NCBI RefSeq assembly: GCF_000002235.5
Contig: NW_022145528.1
Span: forward strand, 434,001-498,000
From: Strongylocentrotus purpuratus
Taxonomy: Eukaryota > Echinodermata > Echinoidea > Camarodonta > Strongylocentrotidae
Length of the DNA: 64,000 nt
Direction of reading: 5' to 3'
Shown here: one piece after another, positions 11,848 through 22,600 of the stretch
Layout: each line of letters starts with the position of its first letter
Numbering within the stretch: the first letter of the stretch is position 1
Notes under the pieces: generated by a model
What the model saw: the letters and a program-made list of their open reading frames with translations, nothing else
Databases searched by the model: none
Told to the model about the DNA's origin: nothing
Made by a program: the position numbers and the translations under genes

Positions 11848-12035
11848 GAACTACTGACTACAAGCATGAAATAGATGTGACGCAATTGGATTTAATTGAT
11901 CAACAGTACTGTTTGGCAATGGGAGAAAGTGGTAACGGGAGGACCTTTGCTTATTTGTTCCTCCTCGATTTGGCACCATTCAGTATCCAGTGATATTTCT
12001 TTTGTATTGTGTTGTTTCGGCAATATATCAATAAA
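11848..12035 (+). CDS. Candidate terminal coding exon of an unrecognised gene, with stop and poly(A) signal
   Basis: TTATTATTGCAG precedes 11848. Only one of three frames is open past the first codons: with one base carried from the previous exon it reads (G)TTDYKHEIDVTQLDLIDQQ then YCLAMGESGNGRTFAYLFLL and DLAPFSIQ, with stop TGA at 11991-11993. AATAAA lies at 12030-12035, 37 bases after the stop. Codon use and amino-acid make-up look like protein rather than translated intron. The phase-1 acceptor fits the phase-1 donor of the 40-bp exon at 5543-5582. I do not recognise the family. It could also be a pseudogene or an accidental open stretch. Confidence 0.5.
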
Positions 12036-12339
12036 GCAACAGTTTGACTGACTTGCCTGCATCATCACTTTTGTGCTGAAAACCTTATTTTGGTTGTTTG
12101 AAAGTCGCCATTTTCCTTTTTTATCCTCAACATTGACCTTCCGTGTCTTCATTCATCATCAGAACTCTACCTTTGACATCGACCATTCGTTTCTTTGTTC
12201 ATAATCATCATGATAACTTTACTTTCGCCATCATCGACATCGTTTCTTTGTATGAAGACCACGCCATCTTTCTGTTTAACAGTATACAAACCCCAGTATG
12301 TATATTTACACTGTCGATTTCCGTTCTTTGTTTGAAGAT

Positions 12340-12535
12340 CAGGATTTACGCTTACCTTCCACATCGTCAGAAACTTTGCTATTCTTTTCCACATCGTCTC
12401 TTCTTGTTTCTTCGACATCGTCAGAAACTTCGGTCTTCTTTTCCACATCGTCAAATCTTGTTTCTTCGAGATCATCAAAAACTCTACCTTTGTCGTCATC
12501 AACAGAATAGACCCTAATTGTTTCTTTGACATCGT
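12340..12535 (+). repeat. Short minisatellite, CATCGTCAGAAACTT / TTCCACATCGTC words
   Basis: The words ACATCGTCAGAAACTT, TTCTTTTCCACATCGTC and TTGTTTCTTCGACATCG recur in turn with a period near 30 bp. Weaker CATCATC/TTCTTTG words extend back to about 12140. The open frames across it on both strands are by-products of the repeat. Confidence 0.6.
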
Positions 12536-12699
12536 CGGTTCATCATCATTGACAATAACATCAACGCATTCGACAAGTTTGATGATAATGTAGTGTAATT
12601 TGAAAAGCGGCAGTCTTTCGCTTTATAAATAGACTACCTTAATTGTTAACATGTGACTGTTATTGGAATATTTCCTGGCTAGATTTTAGCACGGATTTG

Positions 12700-14180
12700 A
12701 ATAAACGCTCATGGTTTAAATGATATATCTTGTGTCCACTATTTTGTATTATAGCTGTCTGGTCTCTCGTGAATCACAGTAGAGAGAAAAGGAAGAATTA
12801 AATTAGTAATTAATTGGGATGTTGACCAAGTTACGATCATCGATCATGATCATTCAACTCCTAATCCAGTTCTTGCCAAAACTCTATATGCAGCAACATC
12901 TTTTCAAAAAGCCACAAACATGCTCTGAAGCACTCATTTTTTATGGTAATTTGATCCAATTATTTGATTGTGTTTGTTACAAGGACACGTCTGTATAATT
13001 TCTGAACGTATTTTACACCGTATCAAAGATTGCAGTAACTTCTTCCTTTACAATATACTGCTCTAAGGATAAGCCATGTTAGGAGGGCCACAGCCTTCTG
13101 AAGTCTTAATAAATGCATATTCCACATTCTTACTCTTTTTCTTCCTGTTTCTTGATCCCCTCCTTTTCTTTCTTTCTTCTCTTTTCTCCCTTTTTATTCT
13201 CTTTCTGTCTATTTTTCTTCTTTTCTTTCTTCTTCTGCCCCCTTTTCCTCTCTCATTCTTATTTCTTCTTCTCATTCTGCTTCCTATCATTCCTCTTGGT
13301 CATGTTTCTTGTTATGCTTAATTCATCATTCATACTTGTTCTACAGCTTTTGTATGAATGTAGAGTTCAGATAAAATCAATTTGTTTTCTCTCTCTATAA
13401 TGTAATTTACACATATCAGTCACATATATCGTTTCTAAATTCTATTTATTAATTTTGAATGCATTGTCTGTTTGGAGCCACAGTGGCATTGATCTGTATT
13501 ACTTTGACATGGAGTCAGGACCCTTGTGACCCCAAACAGACGATATGTTAAACGTGTCCGTTAATATTTGTCTACATTATGCATCACAAATTCCATTAGG
13601 AATAATATGAAGTATTAGCCCTGCATTGTTAATAATAAAACATGACCTGGGCTTCTTCTCTTTTCTACTTGTAGTATCTATACAAGTGTATGTACTATAA
13701 TCATGTTTGTTAATAAAGTGATATTGAAACAAAAACTGCAAAATTTAAGAAACTGAAATTGGGGTTTTCTGCCTACAACAATAAACTCAAATAGGGCATT
13801 CTGTCATCAATATTCATCTTCAAACATATTTGTTTTAAAAAATATTTGCAGAAGTGTGTGTTAATTTTTGCCACAAAACTTGGGCTGCTAACACTTTACA
13901 TTTCTTGAAACCTCTCAAAAACTGATTACACTTGAAACGTGTAGTGTTTGTTGACACATGAAGTAATAACCAACACCAAACATGATTATGGTAACATTTG
14001 TTAGGTTATTTTAATATAAACTGTATAAACAAGTATGAACATAGGAAAATAGATCTGTAGTTGATACACACAGCTTTTGTAATAGATTTTCAAGAACATT
14101 TAAAAAATGTGCTTAAAAATGCCCATCTATTTAGTGTGGAAGACAAAACAGAAGTACATTTAATAACATAATTGGCGGTA
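12700..14180. other. No gene recognised
   Basis: Non-coding: an AATAAA at 12701, a T/C-rich tract at 13115-13300 (TTTCTTTCTTCTCTT-like) and AT-rich unique sequence. Nothing with exon-like borders and an open frame was seen. Confidence 0.6.
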
Positions 14181-14191
14181 ATGCTTATTTG

Positions 14192-15048
14192 CAGGGGTGG
14201 CGATTTCTTTTCATGACCGGGGGGGACGAAATGCGAAGGACGGGGGAGCAGTGGCGTATATTGAACAAAAACGTTGGGGGGGGGGGAGAAAACTAATCTG
14301 CATCCCCACTCTAACATTGTACATGCAGGCCTCACGGAACGTTTTTCATAGAGGGGGAGGCTAAAGTATTTTATTAGGTAGAGCAAAGCGAGCATAGCAA
14401 GTGGAGCGTAAATTGGTATGTGGTCCAGGGGCGTAGGCCCGTGAAGCTCATGGGTTTCAGGCATTTAATAACGGTCAGATGAGCATCCAGGGGCTCGTCG
14501 TAGAGCCCCTGGTGGGGTCCAGGGGGCAGAGCCATGCCATTTCAGCAACATTTGTAAATCACTGGTATCGAGTTAGAAATAAATCAAGTTTGAATTTTAT
14601 CACGGGGGCAATTGCCCCCAAGCCCCCCCCCCCCTCATCATTACGCCAAGGCGAGGGAGCAAAGAGAACGAGAGGGGTAGAGGTTACGGAAGTGACTATC
14701 ACCTCACAGGTTTTTGAAGTTTTGTTGTATTAACAAATTACATACTTTAATTAGCAAAAGAATAGTATAAAAACAAGCAATATACCTGTTTCACACTTCA
14801 CTTTTCGAGAATATTTACTGTACACTTCGAAGAATATTATGCGGGGGAGCGTAGCTCCAGAGCGAGAAGATTTTTGCATTTTTATTTGTCTAAACGCTGC
14901 ACTCTAGGGCCCTCCAGAGCCTAAAAGTTTGTTACAGTCTTTAGTCAGTATTTGCTATACACTTTTTTTCTCACTTTTTCAATTTTTCAGGGGGGGATGA
15001 TCCCCCCCCCCTTAAAAAATTGAGGGGGGGACGGGATCGCCGCCCCTG
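14192..15048. mobile_element. hAT-like nonautonomous element, 857 bp, CTTATTTG duplication
   Basis: CTTATTTG at 14184-14191 and 15049-15056 flank CAGGGGTGGCGAT and ATCGCCGCCCCTG. The 8-bp duplication and CAG...CTG ends are the hAT signature. The inside is G- and C-run rich and holds a second CAGTGGCGTA-type start at 14242, suggesting nesting. No transposase frame. Confidence 0.85.
14242..14652. mobile_element. CAGTGGCGTA-type hAT remnant nested in the 14192 element
   Basis: Starts CAGTGGCGTATATTGAACAA and closes near CATTACGCCA. Shares AAAAACGTTGGGGGGG, CCCCACTCTAACA, TGCAGGCCTC and CCAGGGGCGTAGGCCC-like blocks with 18845-19300 and 22601-22770. Confidence 0.5.
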
Positions 15049-15897
15049 CTTATTTGAGAATGGAAAATTGCAAACATATGAGTATCTTATATGGCATCAA
15101 ATGACCATTTGCTTCAGCAATGTGAGAGCCGAACAATTGCTAAACAATTTACATGTATAAATAGTGGAGAGAAAACTTTGGAATGAACGCAAGTATTTTT
15201 TCCCCTTGAACCATAATTGCGTATCAATATCATTTCAATACCTTTATTACAACATACACATGTATAACAAGAGATCAATGGACCTTGTGTTTAACAGAGC
15301 CTGTAAAATTAGTGGCCACATCAATTATTACTATACTATATTACTATATTATCACTTGTGCCCTTGGGTACCTACATCGAAAATGTACCACAGATGATTA
15401 TTTCTTTAATATACCCCCCCCCCCCCATGCATAAACATCTGGCAACACTACGTACAAGAGACCTAAAAGTAATAATTTTCCACAATTGAGACCCTTAGGG
15501 GAGCACTGCCCCCGAGTCCTCATGAGGGGCAAGGTAATCAATACAAACAAATTCAGATCCCCTCTCAAAATGTCAAATTTTATTGAGTGCCAGCATTAAG
15601 TTTTAGAGTCAAAGTAAAGAAATTGCTATATACATGTATGGACATTTTCGGGGGTTCCGTTGAGGGGCAAGGTACCTCAACAACCTATCATTTCTCATGA
15701 ATAATCCCTGCCAAATTTGATTAAATTTTGTTGTACTGATGTATTTTTTCAAAGAAAAATTGAACAATTAACCTTAATGCTTCCTGCTGTAATATGTGCC
15801 GGAGGTATAAAAGTAAAGTTAATCTTTACTAAAGACCCCCCCCAAAAAAAAATATATATATACAAAATTAAAAAATAAAAAAAAATCCTCATATTAA

Positions 15898-16378
15898 AGG
15901 TACTATGTCCCTTTTGCAGCCAACCTCAAATTCTGTAGAACTTTGCAGGAATTATGAATATGTCATGTATGTCCTATCTGTAAAATGTAAACGTTAGCAG
16001 TGTCCTAATATTCAAATTATGCAAGGAAACCCGTTTACTTGCTAGACTTCACTGTCAGACACTATTGAGTGTCTGACTGGCTTTTTTTTCTTCTCTGGTA
16101 ATAACATACATGAAATGAGCTGTAAAGGGTACATTAACATTTGTCTACATCAATAACCCACTTCTTGTGACGGCCAAAATTAAACTGATTGAATCTTTGC
16201 GCAGCATAAAACAGATGACCATTCGGTACAATGGTCTGAACATCAAGACTGTTACTTATTGGCCCATTTGAAGACTTTTTCAAGCCCAACTTTCTTTAGG
16301 GCAATTCTAAATTAGTATTATCTTTCAAATGTCATGGAATTTAACCTTTTCATTTGTTTTGGCCTGCAAATGGGACAT
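15898..16378. mobile_element. TTAA MITE, AGGTACTATGTCCC family, copy 1 (right end lost)
   Basis: TTAA (15894-15897) precedes AGGTACTATGTCCCTTTTGC. The body is the reverse complement of 34566-35093. It ends at GGCCTGCAAATGGGACAT without AGTACCT and TTAA, directly against a LINE fragment. Confidence 0.8.
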
Positions 16379-16379
16379 C

Positions 16380-16590
16380 AATCATGAGTGTCCCATTTGA
16401 TATTGGACTGCATAAACACTCCGAGCAGCTTGATGACATTGCAGTGTTGGACAGTGTGATCAGCAAGGATAAGGCGAGAGGGCATCGGACAAATAGCTCG
16501 GGCAATGTCATGCTCAGATGATTCTGGGCAGTGGCGTCGAAGTCTGAGGATTCTACAAATGCGCTTCACCTGCCGAACACTATAAAGGGA
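16380..16590 (-). mobile_element. LINE reverse-transcriptase fragment
   Basis: The minus strand reads SRLILADHTVQHCNVIKLLG then VFMQSNIKWDTHD. The KLLGV...KWD.H pattern is typical of the region after the catalytic domain in CR1/Jockey-type non-LTR reverse transcriptases. The fragment is short, with no endonuclease or catalytic FADD motif. It abuts the MITE ending at 16378. Confidence 0.6.
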
Positions 16591-17329
16591 AAGATAAATA
16601 TATCACAGTTTAAACCCTAAATACAATTAAATATATACTATAATAATATTAGGAGGCCCCAACAGTTGATTTAAAATTATGCAATAGCATTATCAGATAT
16701 TTTATGAGCATGCCATTCAAAGCAATGATACATGAAGGTGGGTTTTATGTTATTAAGAAATGTTCCAGGTTTTTGAAAGATTTATATTTCGGGTTAGGTA
16801 CATCCATGAATAAAATTATAACAAATACAAAAACATCACGTATACAAAAATTGTTTCATAGTTCATACCTCTCTTCCTGATGCCATCTCGATAATGCTCC
16901 ATGAATACCCTGCTACCGTAAGAGGCAATCTGGTAAAGTACTGTGCATTATAGAATTTGTGAAATCAAGGAGCAAAACTATTTTTTTTTAAACTTAGAAA
17001 AGCATCCACATATACACTAAATAACTGTTTTCACATCTATTATATCAAGAGGTTAGCTTTGGAATACTAGTTACTCATGTGTTAAGATCCTACCAATGGT
17101 TTACACATAAAGTGAAGTATTGCAGAACACTTTTGGGGTTGAAATCAAATGAATTGCACATTTACAATGACTTGAAAATATGTATGACTTAAAATTTTTC
17201 AAAGGTCATACATTTAGGTCTGTGACATTGTTCCTGATTAAAAGAACATTAAGACTCGTAAGCATACCAATATACCAGTACAGTTCTCTTGATGCCAATA
17301 TTATAGAAGTGGTAACCTTGCTTGATTCA

Positions 17330-17462
17330 TAATGCGGAATGAGGATCGCTATTCATAATACGGGAAGAAGGTTGCTATTCATAATACGGGAAGAAGGTTG
17401 CTATTCATAATACGGGAAGAGGGTCGCTATTCATAATACGGAATGAGGGTCGTTATTCATAA
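17330..17462 (+). repeat. Tandem array TATTCATAATACGGGAAGA, left arm
   Basis: Units of about 27-29 bp built on GCTATTCATAATACGG and GAAGAAGGTT / GAGGGTC. The complementary array is at 19778-20255. Confidence 0.75.
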
Positions 17463-17646
17463 AAATTAAATAAGCAAACAAAATAATAACAAGGGGAATT
17501 TTGAAAAGGGGACACCCCCACTCCCATGGCTGTGGCATAGCGATGGGGGGGGGGGAATGATACATGGCCTTGAATATTTGTCGAAAACATTTATTGAAAA
17601 CAAACATTTTTGAAGAAATAAAGAAACAAGGGAAACGCTCTCGGCG

Positions 17647-18720
17647 GTCTCGCCTGCATAACGCAATTCAATATGATAAACCAGAACGTCAATGACGTAG
17701 CGCTCATCCGCATCTCACAACAACAAATATCGTAAATTTTATGTGGTACACTTTTGAACTGGTCAAAAAATAGAAATTCGATGCCCTGGAAAGGACATAA
17801 TTTCATTTCATTTGCATAAAGTACCATAAATAATCAATGGAGCAAAATTTCACAATTCTGTGTAGAAGTTTATTGTTCCAAATTTAGCTCTACCAGATAA
17901 GGCAAAATCGGTCAAGAAATGAGGGAAAAGAAGCAATTTTTGTTATTTTTGGAATAAATTTGCATAAATTACCATAATTAATTAATGGAGAACAATTTCA
18001 AAATTCTGTGCAGATGTTTAGTGTACCAAAGTTAGCTCTACAATATAAAGCAAACCAAATCAAAATCGGTCGAGAAATGAAGGAGAAGAAGCCTTTTTTG
18101 TGATTTCGAATAAATTTGCATAAATTAGCATAGATAATGAATTTCACGATTCTGTGTAGAAATTTTAAATTCCCTCCTAGCCCTATCATATGAAACAATC
18201 AGAATCAAAATCAGTTGAAAAATAACGAAGAAGAAGCATTTTGAAAATCTTAATGTTGATGCCACAACAAAGTCTAAGTTTGTTGACCTTAAATGGCCTT
18301 TGACCTTAACTTAGTGACCTGAAATTCTACTCACATAATTGGGGAGACTTGATAACCCTATAGTCCAAGTTTCATTGACTAAGAACTTATACTTTCAAAA
18401 TTATATCAAAAATTCAAAAACTTAACCTTAGGTTAAGTTTTCGATGATGATGCTACAACATAGTCCAAGTCTGTTGACCTGAAATGACCTTTGACCTTGA
18501 CTTTGTGATCTGAAATTCTACTCACATGATTGGGGATACTTGATTACCCTATAGTCAAAGTTTAATTGACTAAGAACTTATACTTTAAAAATTATACTAA
18601 AAATTCAAAAACTTAACCTTAGGTTAAGTTTTTGATGTTGACGCCGTCGCCGTCGCCGTCGCCGCCGCCGTCACCGGAAAAGCGGCGCCTATGTCTCGCT
18701 TTTTGCTACGCAGGCGAGAC
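17647..18720. mobile_element. Element with GTCTCGCCTGC ends and internal tandem blocks
   Basis: GTCTCGCCTGCATAAC at the left is mirrored by GCTACGCAGGCGAGAC at the right. Inside are about three units of TTTGCATAAATTACCATAAT / GGTCAAGAAATGAGG (17745-18240), then two ~190-bp units with GTTGACCT, TGACCTTTGACCTT and AACTTAACCTTAGGTTAAGT (18245-18630), then GCCGTC repeats. No coding capacity. This layout is common in marine invertebrate repeats. Confidence 0.6.
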
Positions 18721-18844
18721 AAAAAGGCGTGCTACAATAATGTACATCACCCCTACCCCCAATCAGTCCGACCACGCTGCGCCATTCGGCCCACCCTCCC
18801 TGCAGCATTCCCTTAGGACAAGTACATATTACCAACAATTTTCG

Positions 18845-19770
18845 TCAAGGGGATAGACAAAAAATATCCGCACCACCCCACTCTTACATGCAGGCCTCGC
18901 TGAACGTTTCTAAAGTAGGTGAGGGGGGGGGGGTAGGTACAAATTAGGTAGAGCATTGCATAAATTAGCGTGGGGTCTTGGGGGAAGCCCCTGCGGGGGT
19001 CAAGGGGTGGAGCCCCTAGAAGCTCAGGAGTTTTATACATTAAATTACCATCGATGAGCATATTTTTATACCCTATTTGTGACACTGACGGGTCACGAAT
19101 TGGCGTGGGGTCCAGGGGCGGAGCCCCCAGAAGCTCAGGGGTTTTGGGCAATAAATTACGGTCAGATTAGCATCTTTTGATACCTTATTTGTGACATTGA
19201 CAGGACACAAATTAGGTTAGCTCCAGGGGGCAGAGCCCCTGAAGCTCAGGGGCTTTGGGCAATAATTACAGTCAGATGAGCATATTTGTATACCTTATTA
19301 TTTTGTGACAAAGGCAGGTCACTATTCTTTCTTTCTTTCTTCATGAATTTGCCATTTTCCAACAAACGCATAAAAAAGTATAATTTACTAAACATTGAGG
19401 GAAAAATCTCTGAAAATTATGTCATTTCAGCAGCATTTGTAAATCACCGGTATCGAATTAGAAATAAACCGAGCCCCCCCCCCCCCCCCCCGATCTACAC
19501 CTTATTGGCGGGAAAAATTGTAACTGTTCTCCCCTTCTTTTTTTCTTCCTCTTTTTTGTTCCCTTTTAGCTCTCCTATTTCCCTTTCCCTTCCTTCCCCC
19601 CGTTGTGGGGGGTGGGGGAAGGGGTGGAGGCAAGGGCTTTTTGCAACTCTTCTTTCTTTCTCTTTCTCCCCTCTTTCCCTTCTTTTCCTTCTCTCTCTTT
19701 CTTTTTTTTTTGGGGGGGGGGGGGGGGGGCAAGGCCCGCTGGCCCCCCCTGGATCAGCGCCTGGTTATAT
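18845..19770. mobile_element. hAT-like remnant with three ~115-bp internal units
   Basis: CACCCCACTCTTACATGC and GCAGGCCTCGCTGAACGTTT match the block at 14290 and 22665. Three tandem units then share GGGGCGGAGCCCC, AGAAGCTCAGG and ATTACGGTCAGAT with TATTTGTGACA (about 18965, 19095, 19205). The right edge, near CTGGATCAGCGCCTGG, looks like a worn CTGGATCCGCCACTG end. Confidence 0.5.
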
Positions 19771-19777
19771 TAATTAA

Positions 19778-20255
19778 AATGAATAGCGACCCTCTTATTG
19801 TATTATGAATAGCCACCCTCTTCTCGTATTATGAATAGCGACCCCCTTCTCGTATTATGAATAGCCGCCCTCTTCTCGTATTATAGCGATCCCCTTCTTC
19901 GATTATGAATAGCGGTTCTTACATGTATGAATAATGACCCTAATGAATAATCACCCTTTTCTCAAATTATGAATAGTGGTCCTTATGAAAGCGGTCCTTA
20001 TGAATAGCGGTCCTTATGAATAGCGGTCCTTATGAATAATGACCCTCTTCTAGTATTTTGAATAGCGACCCTCATTCCGCATCATGAATAGCCACCCTCT
20101 TCTCACATTATGAAAAGCAACCCTCCTATTCGATTATGAATAGCGGTTCTTACATGTATGAATAATGACCCTAATGAATAATGACCCTTTTCTCAAATTA
20201 TGAATAGTGGTCCTTATGAAAGAGGTCCTAATGAATAGCGGTCCTTATGAATAGT
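19778..20255 (-). repeat. Tandem array TTATGAATAGCGACCCTCTT, right arm
   Basis: Many units of TATGAATAGCGACCCTCTTC with variants (GCGGTCCT, AATGACCCT), complementary to 17330-17462. The second half repeats the order of the first half (CATGTATGAATAATGACCCT occurs twice). Confidence 0.75.
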
Positions 20256-20259
20256 AAGC

Positions 20260-22090
20260 AGATCTCATTTTAACAGACCTTTAGATGAGCATACATGTGG
20301 TATGTACATGTACACTGCATTTCAACTTTTAAACAAAAAGGGTAACTGCCCAATTCTCCATTGACAATTCTAACAGGTCTTAAAAATAAAGTAGTCCTTT
20401 TTATATTTAAACTGGTGTCTATTGGACATTTCTAGTTCATACCTTTACAAATAAAAGTATTTCTTGTGCAAGCTTCATTTAAGGTTCTTGTTAACATTGT
20501 TCAGATGATAGAAAATGGTGATAAGGTAGTGACTTCAATGCTTGATATACATTTAAAGATAATCTGAAAGTTTGAGTGAAAACAGGCTATCATTAATGAT
20601 CAAAATTTGAAAAAATGATCTGCTTAATTCCGGAATTCTCCCAACTATATTATCATATGTATCAACTAGGTTTTTAGCAAGGACAATTTAAAAGAAAAGT
20701 ATTACCAGTCGTTCGACTGTAGTAACACTCCTTCATAAAGAAAACAACATCTTAGGCCAGCCCCCAGGGGTTGTTAAAGAGAAGGGAATGCGAGGGATAT
20801 GAAGGGAAACAACATCAGTGTCTGTAACAGCAGCTTAGCAATCTATAACCCGTCATTATCTAAGATAATTTTTATTTTGTTATCATTTCAACGCATACAC
20901 TTAATAAGGATACATTCAGCTTAGTTCCCATCATCCTGAGCTGGTTTGTATGGAGTGTTGATACATGGCAGTTGTACTACAAGTTGTAGGGCTTGCTTGT
21001 ATGAATGCCAACCAGGTAATCTGTTGAATGAATAATAAAAGAAACATATGCAAACAAAATCTAGTGATAAACTTTGCACATTATAAAAGAAAAAGAAAAA
21101 CATCATAACACTTTTTTTTTTACTACAAGAGATGAATTTTTGTAAGATAATCACACTGTGATTGGATTACCCTTTAGCGTTTACGGTTAGACTTCATGCA
21201 TCGTAGGACTACGAGTTCGCTGCCCATCGACTAAAAAGTTATGAGTCTTATGTTTTTATCAAGTTTATGACAGAGATATAACCGTGTCAGAGGCGTCATA
21301 AATACATACGGTAGTACTTAGTCAGGATGTTGTCCTTAATCTTGGCAAAGAGGTCTTCTTGAAACATGTAGCGGACAAGTAGCTTACTAAAGCTGATTTG
21401 GTCAAGAAGTTAGACTTATGACGGTTTCGAGAAACGGGCCCCTGGCCTGGGTGCTAGCCGTAATTCGCTAAATAGACTAGTGAATACCTAATAGTAATAT
21501 AGATCTAACTTAAAGTGACTCGGTAACATTGCCTCAGATTCTGAAACAAAATCATGGATTTAGCTCATGCTGCAATCATAATTTTAAACCTTTAGCTTAG
21601 CCTCTGTTAGGTCAGTCAGGAATCCCGTGACTTTTACAAGCCAATCGTCTGTCTGATTATCACGTTATTTATGATTGGAAATCGAAATCAAACTTTGCGT
21701 TTTCCTAACGGTTTTTATAAACTAGGGCCTAAGCCTAGTCTATTCAGGAAAATAAGTATGGTAAAACCGGTCACTCAAAGATTATTACTTTTTTGAGCCA
21801 CTTCATGATCATTTTGAAGCGAAATTTGTTTAGGGCTTCAATATTCAGTAGGGAAGCTGGTACAAGAATAAGGATCATCTGCATTTTCGCAGACGTTTCC
21901 AATTTCCAATCCGCGCGTTGGTGATGCGAAAAACGGATTCCGCAATGTTTTTATTGATGCATTTTACATTGACTTAAGTTTGTACAGAGACTTTCACATT
22001 AGGGGCGATAAATCCTCGAGAAGACGGACAACCCATAAAAGAAGATGGCGCTTGTTTAGAAACCTATCCAAAATTTGACCCGTAACTCTG
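20260..22090. other. No gene recognised
   Basis: AT-rich sequence with ACATGTACA words at 20293-20320. I find no repeated ends or exon-like open frames. The stretch AAGTTAGACTTATGACGGTT ... AACGGGCCCC near 21400 may be a repeat end but has no partner here. Confidence 0.5.
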
Positions 22091-22093
22091 GCA

Positions 22094-22592
22094 AAACATA
22101 CCCAAAATGAAGTAAATATTCATTAAATGTCCAAATAAAAATCGTGAATTAAAAGTTGTTATGTTTATTACCTGTTTCGTGTCAATTTTCTTGTTATTTT
22201 TGGAGTATTTTTCGGAAAAACGATGATATCAGTATACCTACACTTTTTCACGGCAAACCGCTGCACAATACAAGTGCAAACCGATGGTGGGTTGCGGGCG
22301 GATGCGCGCCTGTGTGAAGTTATGTCTTGGATCCTCATTACGGTAGATAACTTCACACAGTCGTGCGCCCGCCCGCAACTCACCATCGATATGCACTTGT
22401 ATTGTGCAGCGGTTTGCCGTGAAACCTGAGAAAAAGTGTATAGTAATATCATTGTTTTTCCGAAAAATACTCCAAAAATAACAAAAAAAACTGACACGAA
22501 ACAGGTAATAAACATACCGGTAATGACTTTTAACTCATGATCTTATTTGGACATTTAATGAATATTTACCTCATTTTGGGTACCGGTATGTT
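22094..22592. mobile_element. ~500-bp near-perfect hairpin element
   Basis: The left arm (22094-22322) and right arm (22348-22592) are reverse complements along almost their full length: AACATACCCAAAATGA against TCATTTTGGGTACCGG, and the inner CAAACCGATGGTGGGTTGCG against CAACTCACCATCG. The loop is about 25 bases. Open frames on both strands follow from the symmetry. Confidence 0.85.
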
Positions 22593-22600
22593 ATAGTAGG

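Noticed and set aside
12143-12532. Overlapping frames of >120 codons on both strands
   Set aside because: They run through the CATCGTC minisatellite and its degraded flanks, and repeat with the DNA period.
19286-19777. 163-codon frame with Ser/Phe/Gly runs
   Set aside because: It crosses C/T- and G-run low-complexity DNA in a hAT-like remnant; no conserved motif.
22168-22515. 115-codon frame on the minus strand and a 68-codon frame on the plus strand
   Set aside because: Both lie in the arms of a hairpin element and mirror each other; no protein family is recognisable.
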